From JAUWTJ01 sp965603015 (GTDB lineage Bacteria > Pseudomonadota > Alphaproteobacteria > M2410): DNA of 64,000 nucleotides. Shown piece by piece: positions 27,439 through 36,637 of the stretch (position 1 is its first letter; each line of letters begins with the position of its first letter). Position numbers and translations under genes: made by a program. The stretch covers positions 12,822 to 76,821 of the forward strand of contig CBFDBJ010000007.1 in assembly GCA_965603015.1 (NCBI GenBank), in the 5' to 3' direction. The notes under the pieces were generated by a model. That model saw only the letters and a list, made by a program, of their open reading frames with translations. It was not told where the DNA came from and ran no database searches.

Positions 27439-28296
27439 ATGATGTCATTCCTATCCAGACACAAAATTATTTCCGGGCTCACTGGCACCCTTCTCATCGC
27501 CCTGCTCGGCGTGCTCACGGCCCTGAACTGGATGTTTGAGGAACCAGGGGTTCGCAAGGTCGGCTCGCTTGCGCATCATGTGGAGGCAAAAAGCGTGCTT
27601 GCGGTTTTTGCGCATCCCGATGACGAGCAGCTTGTGACCGGCTTGCTCATTCGCGCCGCACGGGACGAGGCGATCCGCACTGCCGCTCTCACCGCCACCA
27701 AAGGCGAAGCCGGGACACCGATGCCGCAAATTTCCCGCCTCGAAGACCTCGGTCAGGTGCGCAAGGCCGAGGCTCTCAAGAACACATGGGCGCTCGGCGT
27801 CGACTATCACGATGTGCTGGATTTTCCTGACAGCGGCCTGAAGGATATCCCGCTGGAAACTCTCGCCGATGCGGTCCGCCAGCGGATGCTGCGGCACAAG
27901 CCAGACCTTGTCGTGACGTTCTGGCCGGAAAGCGGGTTTTCGGACCATGCGGATCACAAGAAAATGGGTCTCGCGGCCGAAACCGTCATCCGGGACTTGC
28001 GAGCCAGTCCGGTCGATGGCTACGCAGGCCCGAGCCATATCGCCTATGCGCTTGCGCCCACCCGCATGATGGGGCGTTTCGCGGGCGAGACCGGCAAGCG
28101 CGTCGTCGCCAATCAGCCGCCCGCCAACATTGCCATGCCCGGCGAGGCGTGGGCGAAACTGCGTGGCTGGAAAATCCACGCCTCACAGCGCAACTACGTT
28201 CAGCATGCCTATGGGCTTCCTGACTGGTTTGTGCACAGACTGTATGACAAGGAGTTTTACTATCTGATTGAGGTGAAGGATATTCCGGAACGCTGA
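27439..28296 (+). CDS. PIG-L family deacetylase, membrane-anchored
   Basis: 285 residues. An N-terminal membrane anchor (about residues 11-32) precedes the catalytic domain. The zinc motif AHPDDE is at 58-63 and the second motif SDHADHKKMG near 172-181, giving a complete His-Pro-Asp-Asp / His-x-x-His site. PIG-L enzymes remove N-acetyl groups from N-acetylglucosamine derivatives (GlcNAc-PI, mycothiol and bacillithiol precursors, N-acetyl-chitooligosaccharides). The anchor places the domain at a membrane face; without a cleavage site it could be periplasmic. No glycan genes adjoin it. Confidence 0.88.
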   Translation: MMSFLSRHKIISGLTGTLLIALLGVLTALNWMFEEPGVRKVGSLAHHVEAKSVLAVFAHPDDEQLVTGLLIRAARDEAIRTAALTATKGEAGTPMPQISRLEDLGQVRKAEALKNTWALGVDYHDVLDFPDSGLKDIPLETLADAVRQRMLRHKPDLVVTFWPESGFSDHADHKKMGLAAETVIRDLRASPVDGYAGPSHIAYALAPTRMMGRFAGETGKRVVANQPPANIAMPGEAWAKLRGWKIHASQRNYVQHAYGLPDWFVHRLYDKEFYYLIEVKDIPER

Positions 28297-28393
28297 GTGA
28301 TTTCACATAACCCTTGCGGGTTTGCGCAATATCTGGCTGTGATGTAGATTCTTCCGTACATAGCGCTTTTATGATTACGGAAAGGTTTCTGCA

Positions 28394-29080
28394 ATGACAA
28401 AACTCTTCGCTGAATTCATAGGTACGTTTACGCTTGTTCTGTTTGGTTGCGGTGCGGCGGTTCTCGCAGGAGATCAGGTCGGGCAACTGGGAATTGCCTT
28501 TGCCTTCGGGCTTGCAATTGTTGCCATGGCCTACGGCATTGGCCGCGTATCGGGCTGCCACATCAATCCTGCCGTCAGTTTTGGCGCTTATGTCGCTGGC
28601 CGCATGGGGATTAAGGACATGGCGCTTTACTGGGGCGCCCAGGTTGGCGGCGCTGTCATCGGCGCGTGGTTCCTTTATCTCATCGCGTCGGGCGCGCCGG
28701 GGTATGACATTGCCACGAACGGTCTGGGTCAGAACGGATGGGGCGCCGGATACCTTGGTGAATACTCCCTTGTGTCGGCTCTCATATTCGAGATCGTGGC
28801 AACCTTCATCTTTGTCGTAGTGATCCTGGGCGTAACCTCCGAAGGAGAACCGGCCGGTTTCGCCGGGCTGGCGATCGGCCTGACCCTCGTTATGATCCAT
28901 ATCGTCGGCATTCAGGTGACCGGTGTTTCGGTCAATCCGGCGCGCAGCTTTGGCCCCGCCTTTATTGTCGGCGGCCAGGCCCTGTCACAAATGTGGTTGT
29001 TCATTGTCGCGCCGATGATTGGCGCAGCAGCGGCAGGACTTTTGTTCAAAATGAAGCAGCTTGAGCCATCAGCTGGCTGA
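28394..29080 (+). CDS. aqpZ: Aquaporin Z
   Basis: 228 residues, six membrane helices. Both pore motifs are intact: NPA at 58-60 (GCHINPAVSFG) and NPA at 181-183 followed by the selectivity-filter Arg184 (VSVNPARSFGPA). The N-terminus MTKLFAEFIGTFTLVLFGCG is typical of AqpZ rather than of glycerol facilitators. Inner-membrane water channel. A GGAAAGG ribosome site precedes the ATG. Confidence 0.96.
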   Translation: MTKLFAEFIGTFTLVLFGCGAAVLAGDQVGQLGIAFAFGLAIVAMAYGIGRVSGCHINPAVSFGAYVAGRMGIKDMALYWGAQVGGAVIGAWFLYLIASGAPGYDIATNGLGQNGWGAGYLGEYSLVSALIFEIVATFIFVVVILGVTSEGEPAGFAGLAIGLTLVMIHIVGIQVTGVSVNPARSFGPAFIVGGQALSQMWLFIVAPMIGAAAAGLLFKMKQLEPSAG

Positions 29081-29119
29081 ATACCCTGATCAACATGCAG
29101 GAGGTCGTTTGAGCAAGGT

Positions 29120-30928
29120 TCAGGCGACCTCTTGTCTTATGGCATCAAGAAAAACCGCGCCGAATTTTTTCTGCTTGGCCTTGCCGACGCCGAAGACTTC
29201 GCCGAATTCCTCGTCATTGGCGGGGCGTCGGGCCGCCATGTCGATGAGGGCCTTGTCGGGGAATATGGCATAGGCGGGGACGCCGCGTGCTTTGGCGAGG
29301 TCGGTGCGCAGCCCCTTGAGGCGCGCGAACAGGGTTTCAGCTTCCGGTGGCAAGTCAGCGATGGCTTCCCTGGTCTTTTGCTTCGAGCCACTTTCGGATT
29401 TTGATTTCACATCGGGGCGATAGCGGAACTCTTCCTCGCCGCGCAGCAGGGCGCCGGCTTTGGGAGCAAGCCGCAAGGCGCCGTAGGCCGCGATGTCGAT
29501 TTCAAGAAAGCCGCGCGCGACGAGCTGGCGCAGGATTGTGCGCCAGGTGTTGTTCGGCATGTCCTTGCCCTCACCAAAGCTGGCGAGGCGATCATGGCCG
29601 AATTTTGCGACTTTTTCAGTGTCACCGCCGCGGATCACGTCAACAACATGGCCAACGCCAAAGCGCTCGCCGGTGTCCTGGATGGCGCTGAACGCGGTGC
29701 GCGCGGCACTTGTCCCGTCAAGGGTTTCGACCGGTTCTAGGCAGGTGTCGCAAGCCCCGCACGGCGCGATGTCCTCGCCGAAATAGGCCAACAGCATCTG
29801 GCGACGACATGTCGGTGCCTCGCAAAAAGCCAGTAGCGCATTGAGGCGCTGATGTTCCCGGCGCTTCCTGTCGTCGTCGGAATCTTCCTCTTCAATGAAA
29901 ACCCGCCGCATACGGATGTCATCAAAGCCGTAGAGCATGTGGACCGTTGCGGGCAAGCCGTCGCGCCCGGCGCGGCCGATCTCCTGATAATAGGCTTCGG
30001 GGCCGGCAGGCAGGTCGGTGTGAAAGACGAAACGAATATCCGGCTTGTCGATGCCCATACCAAACGCAATTGTTGCGACCATGACGACACCGTCTTCCAA
30101 CATGAACCGGTCAAGGTTTCGCGCCCGCGCGTCAGACGGCATGCCGGCATGATAGGGCAGCGCCAGGTGGCCTTCTTTTGCAAGAAAGGCAGCAAAATCC
30201 TCGACCTTCTTGCGGCTGAGGCAATAGACAATGCCGCTTTCGCCCTTTCGGGTTTTCAGAAATTTCTTCACCTGCGCCTTGGGGTTCTGTTTCATGGAGA
30301 CATGAAGTTCAAGGTTGGGGCGATCAAACCCGGTCATGATCCGGTCGGCCTTGCCGCCGAAAAGCTTCTCGGCGATATGATCGCGGGTCAGGGCATCCGC
30401 CGTTGCGGTCAGGGCAATGACCGGGGTTGTCGGGAAGCGGGTTTTCAGGGCGCGCAGCTCTTCATATTCAGGCCTGAAGGCGGGACCCCATTGTGAGATG
30501 CAGTGGGCCTCGTCGATGGCAAACAGCGTCGGGCCAATGCGCTCGATGGCCTGCAGCATGCGCTCGGTCATCAGGCGCTCAGGCGCCATATAGAGAATGC
30601 GGATTTCTCCGGCGGCGACACGGCGCCAGATCTCGACATTGTCCTCGCGGCTGCGGGCTGAATTGATCGCGGCGGCGGCAACGCCGGAAAGCCTGAGCGC
30701 CTCGACCTGGTTTTGCATCAGCGCGATGAGCGGCGAGACAACGATAGTCAGGCCCGGGCGCATCAGAGCGGGGACCTGAAAGCACAGGGACTTGCCCGCC
30801 CCGGTCGGCATGATCGCCAGAACATCGCGGCCTTCAAGGATTGCCCGGATCGCCTCTTCCTGGCCCTCGCGGAACCCGTCGAACCCGAAGGTTTCCTTCA
30901 GAACCCTGGTCGCACCCTCGATCACCAT
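29120..30928 (-). CDS. recQ: ATP-dependent DNA helicase RecQ
   Basis: 602 residues from the ATG at 30928, preferred for its ribosome site (GAGAAGAGA) and because homologues begin near LKETFGFDGFREGQEEAI; the frame stays open for 22 more codons. Walker A is MPTGAGKS, the DEAH-box motif DEAHCISQWG, then the helicase C-domain (AFGMGIDKPDIRFV, QEIGRAGRDG). The zinc-binding cysteines are CEAPTCRR...CGACDTC, followed by winged-helix (RQC) and a C-terminal HRDC domain. It unwinds DNA 3'-5' in recombination repair. Convergent with aqpZ. Confidence 0.96.
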   Translation of the reverse strand: MVIEGATRVLKETFGFDGFREGQEEAIRAILEGRDVLAIMPTGAGKSLCFQVPALMRPGLTIVVSPLIALMQNQVEALRLSGVAAAAINSARSREDNVEIWRRVAAGEIRILYMAPERLMTERMLQAIERIGPTLFAIDEAHCISQWGPAFRPEYEELRALKTRFPTTPVIALTATADALTRDHIAEKLFGGKADRIMTGFDRPNLELHVSMKQNPKAQVKKFLKTRKGESGIVYCLSRKKVEDFAAFLAKEGHLALPYHAGMPSDARARNLDRFMLEDGVVMVATIAFGMGIDKPDIRFVFHTDLPAGPEAYYQEIGRAGRDGLPATVHMLYGFDDIRMRRVFIEEEDSDDDRKRREHQRLNALLAFCEAPTCRRQMLLAYFGEDIAPCGACDTCLEPVETLDGTSAARTAFSAIQDTGERFGVGHVVDVIRGGDTEKVAKFGHDRLASFGEGKDMPNNTWRTILRQLVARGFLEIDIAAYGALRLAPKAGALLRGEEEFRYRPDVKSKSESGSKQKTREAIADLPPEAETLFARLKGLRTDLAKARGVPAYAIFPDKALIDMAARRPANDEEFGEVFGVGKAKQKKFGAVFLDAIRQEVA

Positions 30929-31004
30929 AAATCTCTTCTCAATCACGCGTGTTTTACAGACACTACAGGTCATAGCAGGATTCGAGGCCGACACACATAT
31001 TCAC

Positions 31005-31132
31005 TTGTCGTCCCGGTCGTAACGAAGTGAAGAGCCGGGACCTCGAGGCACGATGCGGGAACTAACTCCAGGCATCGTGAGGCACACGATCCTGCCCTGA
31101 GGTCCCGGCTCAAGAAAGGCCGGGACGACAAA
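31005..31132. repeat. Palindromic intergenic repeat, about 128 bp
   Basis: The outer arms TTGTCGTCCCGG and CCGGGACGACAA are perfect inverses. Inside are GCCGGGACCTCGAGGCA against TGCCCTGAGGTCCCGGC, and ACGATG...CATCGT near the centre, so nearly the whole element pairs with itself. It lies between the divergent recQ and thioesterase genes and so would be in or before their leaders. It shares the CCGGGAC/GTCCCGG cores with the repeat at 17681. Confidence 0.75.
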
Positions 31133-31222
31133 TACGGGGTACCGGGGTCTCCGTCCCCTACTTGCTCTCATCGTTCTGACATGTCAGATAGAAGCCCTGT
31201 TCCCAAGCGCGAGTGATTTCCC

Positions 31223-32056
31223 ATGCCAAACAAACCCATGCCTGACAAACCTTTCATTGACCTCCAGTCCACCCACAACCCGAACCGCTGGTTTCTGCCG
31301 GTGACCGAGGAGATTGCCGTCGGCCCGGAGGGGCGCAAGTTCCTGTTTGGCGGGGTCGGGCTTGCTTCCTCCGTGATGGCTCTGGAGCGCACCTGCGAGC
31401 GGCCGGTTATCTGGGCGACGGCGCAGTACCTGTCCTATGCGCGGGTGCCGGCCATTGTCGATCTTGATGTGAATGTGCCTGTTTCCGGGAAGTATAACAG
31501 CCAGGCCCGGGTCAGCGGCCATGTCGGGGACGCCGAGATTATCACTGTCAATGCCGCCCTCGGGGAGCGCCCGAGCGAGCTGTCGCATCAATGGGCCGTG
31601 ATGCCCGACGTCGCCCGGCCCGAGGACTGCGAGGCGAGGCCGCGCCATTCAAAACGCCATCAGGGTGTCTCGCTGCATTCAGGCACCGATGTGCGCGTCG
31701 TCAAGGGGCGCTACGGCATCGGCGCGTCGGACGGCGAGTTCTCCGAAGACGGCCATGTGCAGCTGTGGGCGAAACTCAAAAACGGGCATCCTATCGACAC
31801 CGCCGCGCTGTGCATCTTCGCCGACTTCGTACCCTCGGCGATCGGCAATGCCATCGGCATGGACGCCGGCGGTAACTCCCTCGACAACACGATCCGCTTC
31901 CGTCAGGTCGTGCCAACCGAGTGGGTGTTGTGCGACATTCAGATCCACTCCGTCCACGGCGGCTTCGTCCACGGCCGCATGCACCTCTTCGCCGAAGACG
32001 GCACGCTCATGGCGTCAGCGAGCCAGAGCTTGATCCTCAGGATTCATAAGGAATAG
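31223..32056 (+). CDS. Acyl-CoA thioesterase, double hotdog (TesB-like)
   Basis: 277 residues containing two hotdog folds: the N-terminal half with FGGVGLASSVMALERTCERP (about 35-54) and the C-terminal half with ADFVPSAIGNAIGMDAGGNS (about 202-221) then LDNTIRFRQ and HGRMHLFAEDGTLMAS, where the last is the usual C-terminal TesB-type block. It hydrolyses acyl-CoA to free acid and CoA in the cytoplasm. The ATG lacks a strong ribosome site. Convergent with the following SDR gene. Confidence 0.85.
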   Translation: MPNKPMPDKPFIDLQSTHNPNRWFLPVTEEIAVGPEGRKFLFGGVGLASSVMALERTCERPVIWATAQYLSYARVPAIVDLDVNVPVSGKYNSQARVSGHVGDAEIITVNAALGERPSELSHQWAVMPDVARPEDCEARPRHSKRHQGVSLHSGTDVRVVKGRYGIGASDGEFSEDGHVQLWAKLKNGHPIDTAALCIFADFVPSAIGNAIGMDAGGNSLDNTIRFRQVVPTEWVLCDIQIHSVHGGFVHGRMHLFAEDGTLMASASQSLILRIHKE

Positions 32057-32059
32057 GGT

Positions 32060-32833
32060 TCACCCGCCCCCGCCCAGCGAAATCTTCTGACCGGTCGCGT
32101 ACTGATTTTCTTCGGAACAAAACCACAGGACCGCTGCGGCGACTTCTTCGGCGGTGCAGACGTGGCCGAAGGGGAAGCGGTCATCGAGGTCGTGGATGCT
32201 CGTCACCCCCATGGTGGCCTGCGCGAGGCGGTCACCCATTTCGGTTACTGTTAGTCCCGGCGCGACGATGTTGACGCGGATGCCGTCGCGGTTGACTTCC
32301 TTGGCCAGGCTCATGGCGAGGGCTTCCTGGGCGGCCTTGCCGACATTGTAGGGTGCGCCCCGGGCTGACATGTTGAGGGTGGCGACCGATGAGATCATGA
32401 TGATATCGCCGCGCGCCTGTTTCTTCATGTGGGGCAAGACGGCGTGACTCATATAGAACGGGCCGAAGGCGTGGGTCTTGACGACGCGTTCATATTCGGC
32501 CGGGTCGGTGTCCTCAACGGTGCGCCCGCGCGAGGCGATGCCGGCATTGTTGACGAGGATCGAGACCGAGCCGAAATCGCGCACGACGTCCTCGACCATT
32601 TTCTCGCAAGCGGCGCGATCATCGACGCTGGCGGCCCAGGCTTTCGCCTTGCGGCCTTTTTTCTCGATCTCGGCGACGACTTTTGCGGCAGCCTCCTCAT
32701 CGCGGCGATAGCTGATCGCAACGTCAGCGCCCGCATCGGCCAGCGCCAGCGCAATGGCCCGGCCAATGCCGCGGCCCCCGCCGGTCACCAGCGCCACCCG
32801 GCCCTCAAATCCGCTTTTGGCATTTCCTGACAT
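32060..32833 (-). CDS. Short-chain dehydrogenase/reductase, FabG-like
   Basis: 257 residues. Cofactor motif TGGGRGIG (about 16-23), NNAGIAS, catalytic Ser near SSVATL, and Tyr-x3-Lys in YNVGKAA. RRDEE after beta-2 suggests NADP. The C-terminal YATGQKISLGGGG is the usual end of FabG-like reductases. A GGGAGAG ribosome site precedes the ATG. Three bases from the convergent thioesterase gene. The exact acyl or hydroxy substrate is unknown. Confidence 0.9.
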   Translation of the reverse strand: MSGNAKSGFEGRVALVTGGGRGIGRAIALALADAGADVAISYRRDEEAAAKVVAEIEKKGRKAKAWAASVDDRAACEKMVEDVVRDFGSVSILVNNAGIASRGRTVEDTDPAEYERVVKTHAFGPFYMSHAVLPHMKKQARGDIIMISSVATLNMSARGAPYNVGKAAQEALAMSLAKEVNRDGIRVNIVAPGLTVTEMGDRLAQATMGVTSIHDLDDRFPFGHVCTAEEVAAAVLWFCSEENQYATGQKISLGGGG

Positions 32834-32957
32834 AAGTCTCTCCCTTGTCTTTGTGTTTTACACAAGCCTAGCCGAGGGCGCTTCGTGCTGGCAACACCTG
32901 CCTTGAGGCGATATGCTCAACAGACCGGAGCGATAGTAATCGGGAGGACAAGAGCAC

Positions 32958-33140
32958 ATGAAATCATTCTTCAACTGGGCGCAAACACTGAGGTTTCGCC
33001 AGCTGTTCTTTCTGACGCTGGTTTTGTTCCTTGGTGATCTGATGATCCCGGATTTTATTCCGCTGATCGACGAGATCCTGCTGGGTCTGTTGACGCTGCT
33101 GTTTGGCTCGATCCGAAAGAAGGTCAAGGGGCCGCAGTGA
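32958..33140 (+). CDS. Small membrane protein with D-x3-PDxIPxxDEILLGL motif
   Basis: 60 residues, one or two hydrophobic segments with an unusual acidic centre: GDLMIPDFIPLIDEILLGLL, then a basic tail (SIRKKVKGPQ). I recall similar short conserved proteins of unknown function in Proteobacteria with the same LxPDFIPxxDEILLG core (DUF6116-like, from memory). A GGGAGGA ribosome site sits 11 bases upstream of the ATG, which supports a real gene. Role unknown; acidic Asp/Glu residues within a membrane stretch suggest contact with another protein or an ion. Confidence 0.65.
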   Translation: MKSFFNWAQTLRFRQLFFLTLVLFLGDLMIPDFIPLIDEILLGLLTLLFGSIRKKVKGPQ

Positions 33141-33242
33141 ACAGGTTTTTGTAGTGACCTGCCTGACACCCTGCACCTTAATTTGCGGTATGGACCGTTT
33201 TCAGGCACTGTAGCTCTCGCGGGGACTTTGGGGGACATTCAA

Positions 33243-33431
33243 ATGCGCACAGCTTTTCAACTGCTTGTTTTCATTGCCTATATGGGGGCGCTGATCTGGG
33301 GCGGCTGGTATGTCTTTTCCGGACAGATGGTTGGGGATCGCGAGGCGGCGGCGCCGGCGTCCCTGAGCGACGCCGGTCCCGAGGACGTGGAGAGCGACGG
33401 CACAATTGATCCACCGCCGACACAGCCCTGA
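33243..33431 (+). CDS. Small single-pass membrane protein, unknown function
   Basis: 62 residues from the ATG at 33243, which has a GGGGGA ribosome site; earlier in-frame starts lack one. One hydrophobic helix (about 5-26, FQLLVFIAYMGALIWGGWYV) is followed by an acidic, Pro-rich tail that would face one side of the membrane. I do not recognise a family. It follows the preceding small membrane protein gene by 100 bases on the same strand. Confidence 0.5.
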   Translation: MRTAFQLLVFIAYMGALIWGGWYVFSGQMVGDREAAAPASLSDAGPEDVESDGTIDPPPTQP

Positions 33432-33447
33432 GGTCAAGAAACCGCTG

Positions 33448-34017
33448 TCAGGTCTGCATGAGGTCTTTGAGACTGATGCTGCCGTAAGGCGCGAGCGGCC
33501 CCTCCGCCAAAGGTGTCCCGGCTCCTATATCGATGAGGTGCCTGTCGCTGTAGCGCAGCGCCTGTAACGGCCCCTCCTTGTCTTCAGGTCGATAATCAAA
33601 ATCCAGCGGGTTCACCAGTTCAATAATATGGCTGTTGCGCCCTTCATGCTCGACAGGCAGGAAGATACACTCAAACTCCCGTGGCGTGAGATCCTCGCCC
33701 CGCAGGGTAATCTTCGATATAAGACCACAAGGCAGGTCACCGACCAGACCAAGGGTCAGCCTTGACAGCTCCAACTCGTCGGGATGGGAGAGGCTCAATT
33801 GATCCACTCCCGTCGTATCCGCTCTAAAGGCTTCGACGAGATCACTTCCGACATAACGAATGACAAGCTTGCCCTGATCATCCCACGCACTGTAGAGGAC
33901 CCTGGCGCTAATACCTTCAAGCCCCTCAAGATGAATATCCGTGTGCGCAGGGACAATATTGTTGCCTCGCACATCGCACCAGAACGTCAGAAACTCTTTC
34001 GCAACTTTTGTGACCAT
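33448..34017 (-). CDS. PAS_5-family PAS domain protein, copy A
   Basis: 189 residues, the single-domain length typical of alphaproteobacterial PAS_5 proteins. It opens VAKEFLTFWCDVRGNNIVPA, then LYSAWDDQGKLVIRYVGSDL, which is the PAS core with the family's RYVG turn. It is clearly a paralogue of the protein at 34213-34818: shared blocks include LYSAWD, FLPVEHEG and DIGAGTPLAEGPL. No DNA-binding or catalytic domain is attached. Its start codon has only a weak ribosome site; a 195-base gap separates it from copy B. Confidence 0.78.
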   Translation of the reverse strand: MVTKVAKEFLTFWCDVRGNNIVPAHTDIHLEGLEGISARVLYSAWDDQGKLVIRYVGSDLVEAFRADTTGVDQLSLSHPDELELSRLTLGLVGDLPCGLISKITLRGEDLTPREFECIFLPVEHEGRNSHIIELVNPLDFDYRPEDKEGPLQALRYSDRHLIDIGAGTPLAEGPLAPYGSISLKDLMQT

Positions 34018-34212
34018 ATTAAAAACTTACTTTGTGCCCTCACCCGTCATTCTTCACTAGATTAAAATGGCTTCCATTCCCGTTTAAGCCGCATGGAATC
34101 AATCGTTACAAACTACCCTATCATCATGAGGGAACCCAAATTAATTTCTGCCATCAAAACATCCCTTCGGGGCGGCCAAGGCGGCGGCGCATCCCGCGGA
34201 ACAGCCGCGAAC

Positions 34213-34818
34213 CTACCCCAGAACCTCATCCAATGTGAAGGCGTCAATGCCGCTCAGCGGGCCCTCTGTCAGAGGCGTTCCGGCGCCAATATCAAAAAAC
34301 AGGGGCGCTCTGTAGCGCAAGGCATGAGTTGCGCCCTCAATGTCGCCGCGCCCATAATTGACACCAATCGGGTGGGTCATTTGCAGGACATGCTGATTGC
34401 TGCCCTGATGTTCAACGGGGAGATAGAGATACTCATGCTCACGCGGAACCTTGTCCCGACCGCGCAAGGTCAGCACAGAAACAGCACCGCACGGATGATC
34501 ACCAACGGCCCTTACAAACGACCTGGAAATCTCGATTAACTTGGGGTGTGAAAAAGCAAGCAGGTCGCTGCCGGTAATATCCTGCCCCAACACATAGGTG
34601 ATCGAGGTGCCGGCAAACCGAATGATCAGGCGCCCTTCCTCGTCCCATGCGCTGTAAATCGCATCGCAGAGGTCACCTTCGAGATCTTCCAACAAGATTT
34701 CCGAACTTGTCGGCACAAGGCGATCACCGCGCGCCCGTAGCCAGAACTCAATAAGTCGTTTTGCAGAGTTCGAAATCATGACGGGCGTAACCTGGTTGTT
34801 GGAGGCGGAATTTTTCAC
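34213..34818 (-). CDS. PAS_5-family PAS domain protein, copy B
   Basis: 201 residues from a GTG whose last bases overlap the histidine kinase stop (GTGA); an internal ATG at 34779 gives 188 residues and aligns with copy A's start, so the true start is uncertain. Shared blocks with copy A are AKRLIEFWLRARGDRLVP, IYSAWDEEGRLIIRFAGT, YLPVEHQG and FDIGAGTPLTEGPL. The overlap with the kinase gene indicates co-translation. It may act as a signal or partner module for the kinase, which is inference from position. Confidence 0.78.
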   Translation of the reverse strand: MKNSASNNQVTPVMISNSAKRLIEFWLRARGDRLVPTSSEILLEDLEGDLCDAIYSAWDEEGRLIIRFAGTSITYVLGQDITGSDLLAFSHPKLIEISRSFVRAVGDHPCGAVSVLTLRGRDKVPREHEYLYLPVEHQGSNQHVLQMTHPIGVNYGRGDIEGATHALRYRAPLFFDIGAGTPLTEGPLSGIDAFTLDEVLG

Positions 34819-36431
34819 AGTGAGGAGTCAGGAGACGAGTCGGCCGATTTTGGGCCGACCGGATCCAGCGGCAATCCAAAGAAAAATCGGCTACCTTTTC
34901 CGCGCCCGCTTTCGACGTCAATGTAACCTTGCATCAATTCGATGAACTGCTTTGAAATGGCGAGCCCCAGACCCGCACCACCGAACTTGCGCACCCGGCT
35001 TTCGTCGGCCTGCGCAAAGCGGTCAAAGAGAATTTCCAGATCGGCGGGACTGACCCCGATACCTGTATCGGAAATGGAAAACTCCAGATAGTCCCGCCCG
35101 TCAGGTCGATTGACTTGCGCGACGCTTACATCAACAGAGCCCTTCTCCGTGAACTTCAGGGCATTGCCAACAAGATTGAAAAGAACCTGACGAACGCGGG
35201 TCGGGTCCGCTGTGATTTCATCTGGAATATCGGTCAATGGTTGAATAGCCAGCTCGATATTCTTTTCTTCGACAGTGTGCTGGAAGAGGTTTGTAACATC
35301 CTCCAGCATGGCGGAAATGTTGAATGCCCGCTGTGACAGCTCTATACGCCCTGCTTCAAGCTTTGAGAGGTCCAGGATATCGTTCAAGAGGGACAGAAGA
35401 GACTGCCCGCAGTCCCTCACGATATTCAGTTTATTGGCGGCCGCTTCGCTGACGTCAGAACTCAGCAATAACTCAGTCATGCCCAGGATGCCGTTCATTG
35501 GCGTGCGGATCTCATGGCTCATATTGGCGAGGAAATCGGACTTGGCAAGACTGGCGCGCTCGGCGGCCTCCTTGCTGTGACGCAGGTTTTCCTCGATCAA
35601 GAGCCGGTCGGATATATCACGCCCGATGATGCACAAGAGCTTTTCGCCGTTGACATCCAGTTCCATGGCCGAAAGTGAAATGTCGATAACGGCACCGAAC
35701 TTTGTTTTGCACTGGGCCTCAAACCCCGATACGAACCCACTTTCAGCAACGTGACGAAGAATATGATCCCGCTGTTCAGAAACATGCCAGATATTGATGT
35801 CGGCGGAGCTTTGACCAACAATGTCGCCTTCCACATATCCAAATGTCCTTAGAAAACTCTCATTGACGCGGATAAACTCTCCGGTTTCCAGTTTGGTCAG
35901 TGTAATGATGTCCGGACAAAGTTCGAACACGCCGGAACTGATCGCCTCGGAGAGAGCCTGTCGTTGCTCCGCTTCCTTCTGCGCCGTGATATCATAGAGG
36001 GCGGCAAGAACGGCCGGACCATCATGCCACTGAATCATTGATGCCCGCATGTCTACGTAAATAACTTTGCCTGATTTCGACACCAGTCTGAATTCATAGG
36101 TCGGCGGAACAGGCTTGCCCGCCATGCGCTTCATAGTGTTGTCAGCGATTTTGTCTGCATCCTCGGGATGGACGAAATCAAACGCTGTCAAGTTGGGGCT
36201 GAGAGTTGCAAGTTCCTCGACGCTTTCATATTCCAGCATGGAAATCATCGTCTGATTCATCCAGAGGATATCTCCTCTGTGCACCACCATGCCCTGAATG
36301 GAGCTTTCAACAATCTCGCGAAAGTCAAAATTCGGATCGGCCGAAAACCGCTCCGCAGTATCGTGTTCTCTCTTCGATCGCACTTGCATGGTCCACTGGT
36401 TTTGGATGGCATCGAAATCAGCTGCCATCAC
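34815..36431 (-). CDS. Soluble PAS-PAS sensor histidine kinase
   Basis: 538 residues with no membrane segment. Two PAS domains lie at about 37-152 (ending in a PAC-like DITAQKEAEQ) and 165-280 (ending GRDISDRLLIEE). The HisKA box with phospho-acceptor His306 is in ANMSHEIRTPMNGILG, and the ATPase N-box is NLVGNALKFTEKG, G1 DTGIGV and G2 FGGAGLGLAI. There is no receiver domain, so its response regulator must be encoded elsewhere. First gene of a minus-strand group with the two PAS_5 genes. The input signal is unknown; a cytoplasmic or redox-type cue is possible. Confidence 0.92.
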   Translation of the reverse strand: MMAADFDAIQNQWTMQVRSKREHDTAERFSADPNFDFREIVESSIQGMVVHRGDILWMNQTMISMLEYESVEELATLSPNLTAFDFVHPEDADKIADNTMKRMAGKPVPPTYEFRLVSKSGKVIYVDMRASMIQWHDGPAVLAALYDITAQKEAEQRQALSEAISSGVFELCPDIITLTKLETGEFIRVNESFLRTFGYVEGDIVGQSSADINIWHVSEQRDHILRHVAESGFVSGFEAQCKTKFGAVIDISLSAMELDVNGEKLLCIIGRDISDRLLIEENLRHSKEAAERASLAKSDFLANMSHEIRTPMNGILGMTELLLSSDVSEAAANKLNIVRDCGQSLLSLLNDILDLSKLEAGRIELSQRAFNISAMLEDVTNLFQHTVEEKNIELAIQPLTDIPDEITADPTRVRQVLFNLVGNALKFTEKGSVDVSVAQVNRPDGRDYLEFSISDTGIGVSPADLEILFDRFAQADESRVRKFGGAGLGLAISKQFIELMQGYIDVESGRGKGSRFFFGLPLDPVGPKSADSSPDSSL

Positions 36432-36637
36432 ACCGCATCATGTTTAAAGTTACGTTAACCAGGCCTCATATAGGGCAGGAATGCCCGGATCGCAGGCGAT
36501 TACCCGACGATTTCTAAAACTGTCAGCGCCTTGTTTGGCTCTTGTTAGGATGAATATGAAACATATGTGGCTCCAATGCTCCAATCCAGGGGTCCAATCC
36601 GGGAACCAATATTCCCAACTCGGGAGAAATTGAAATC

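Noticed and set aside
29098..29135. Possible terminator hairpin after aqpZ
   Set aside because: The 7-bp stem GAGGTCG/CGACCTC has a 17-base loop and overlaps the recQ coding end; there is no clean T-tract. Not strong enough to call.
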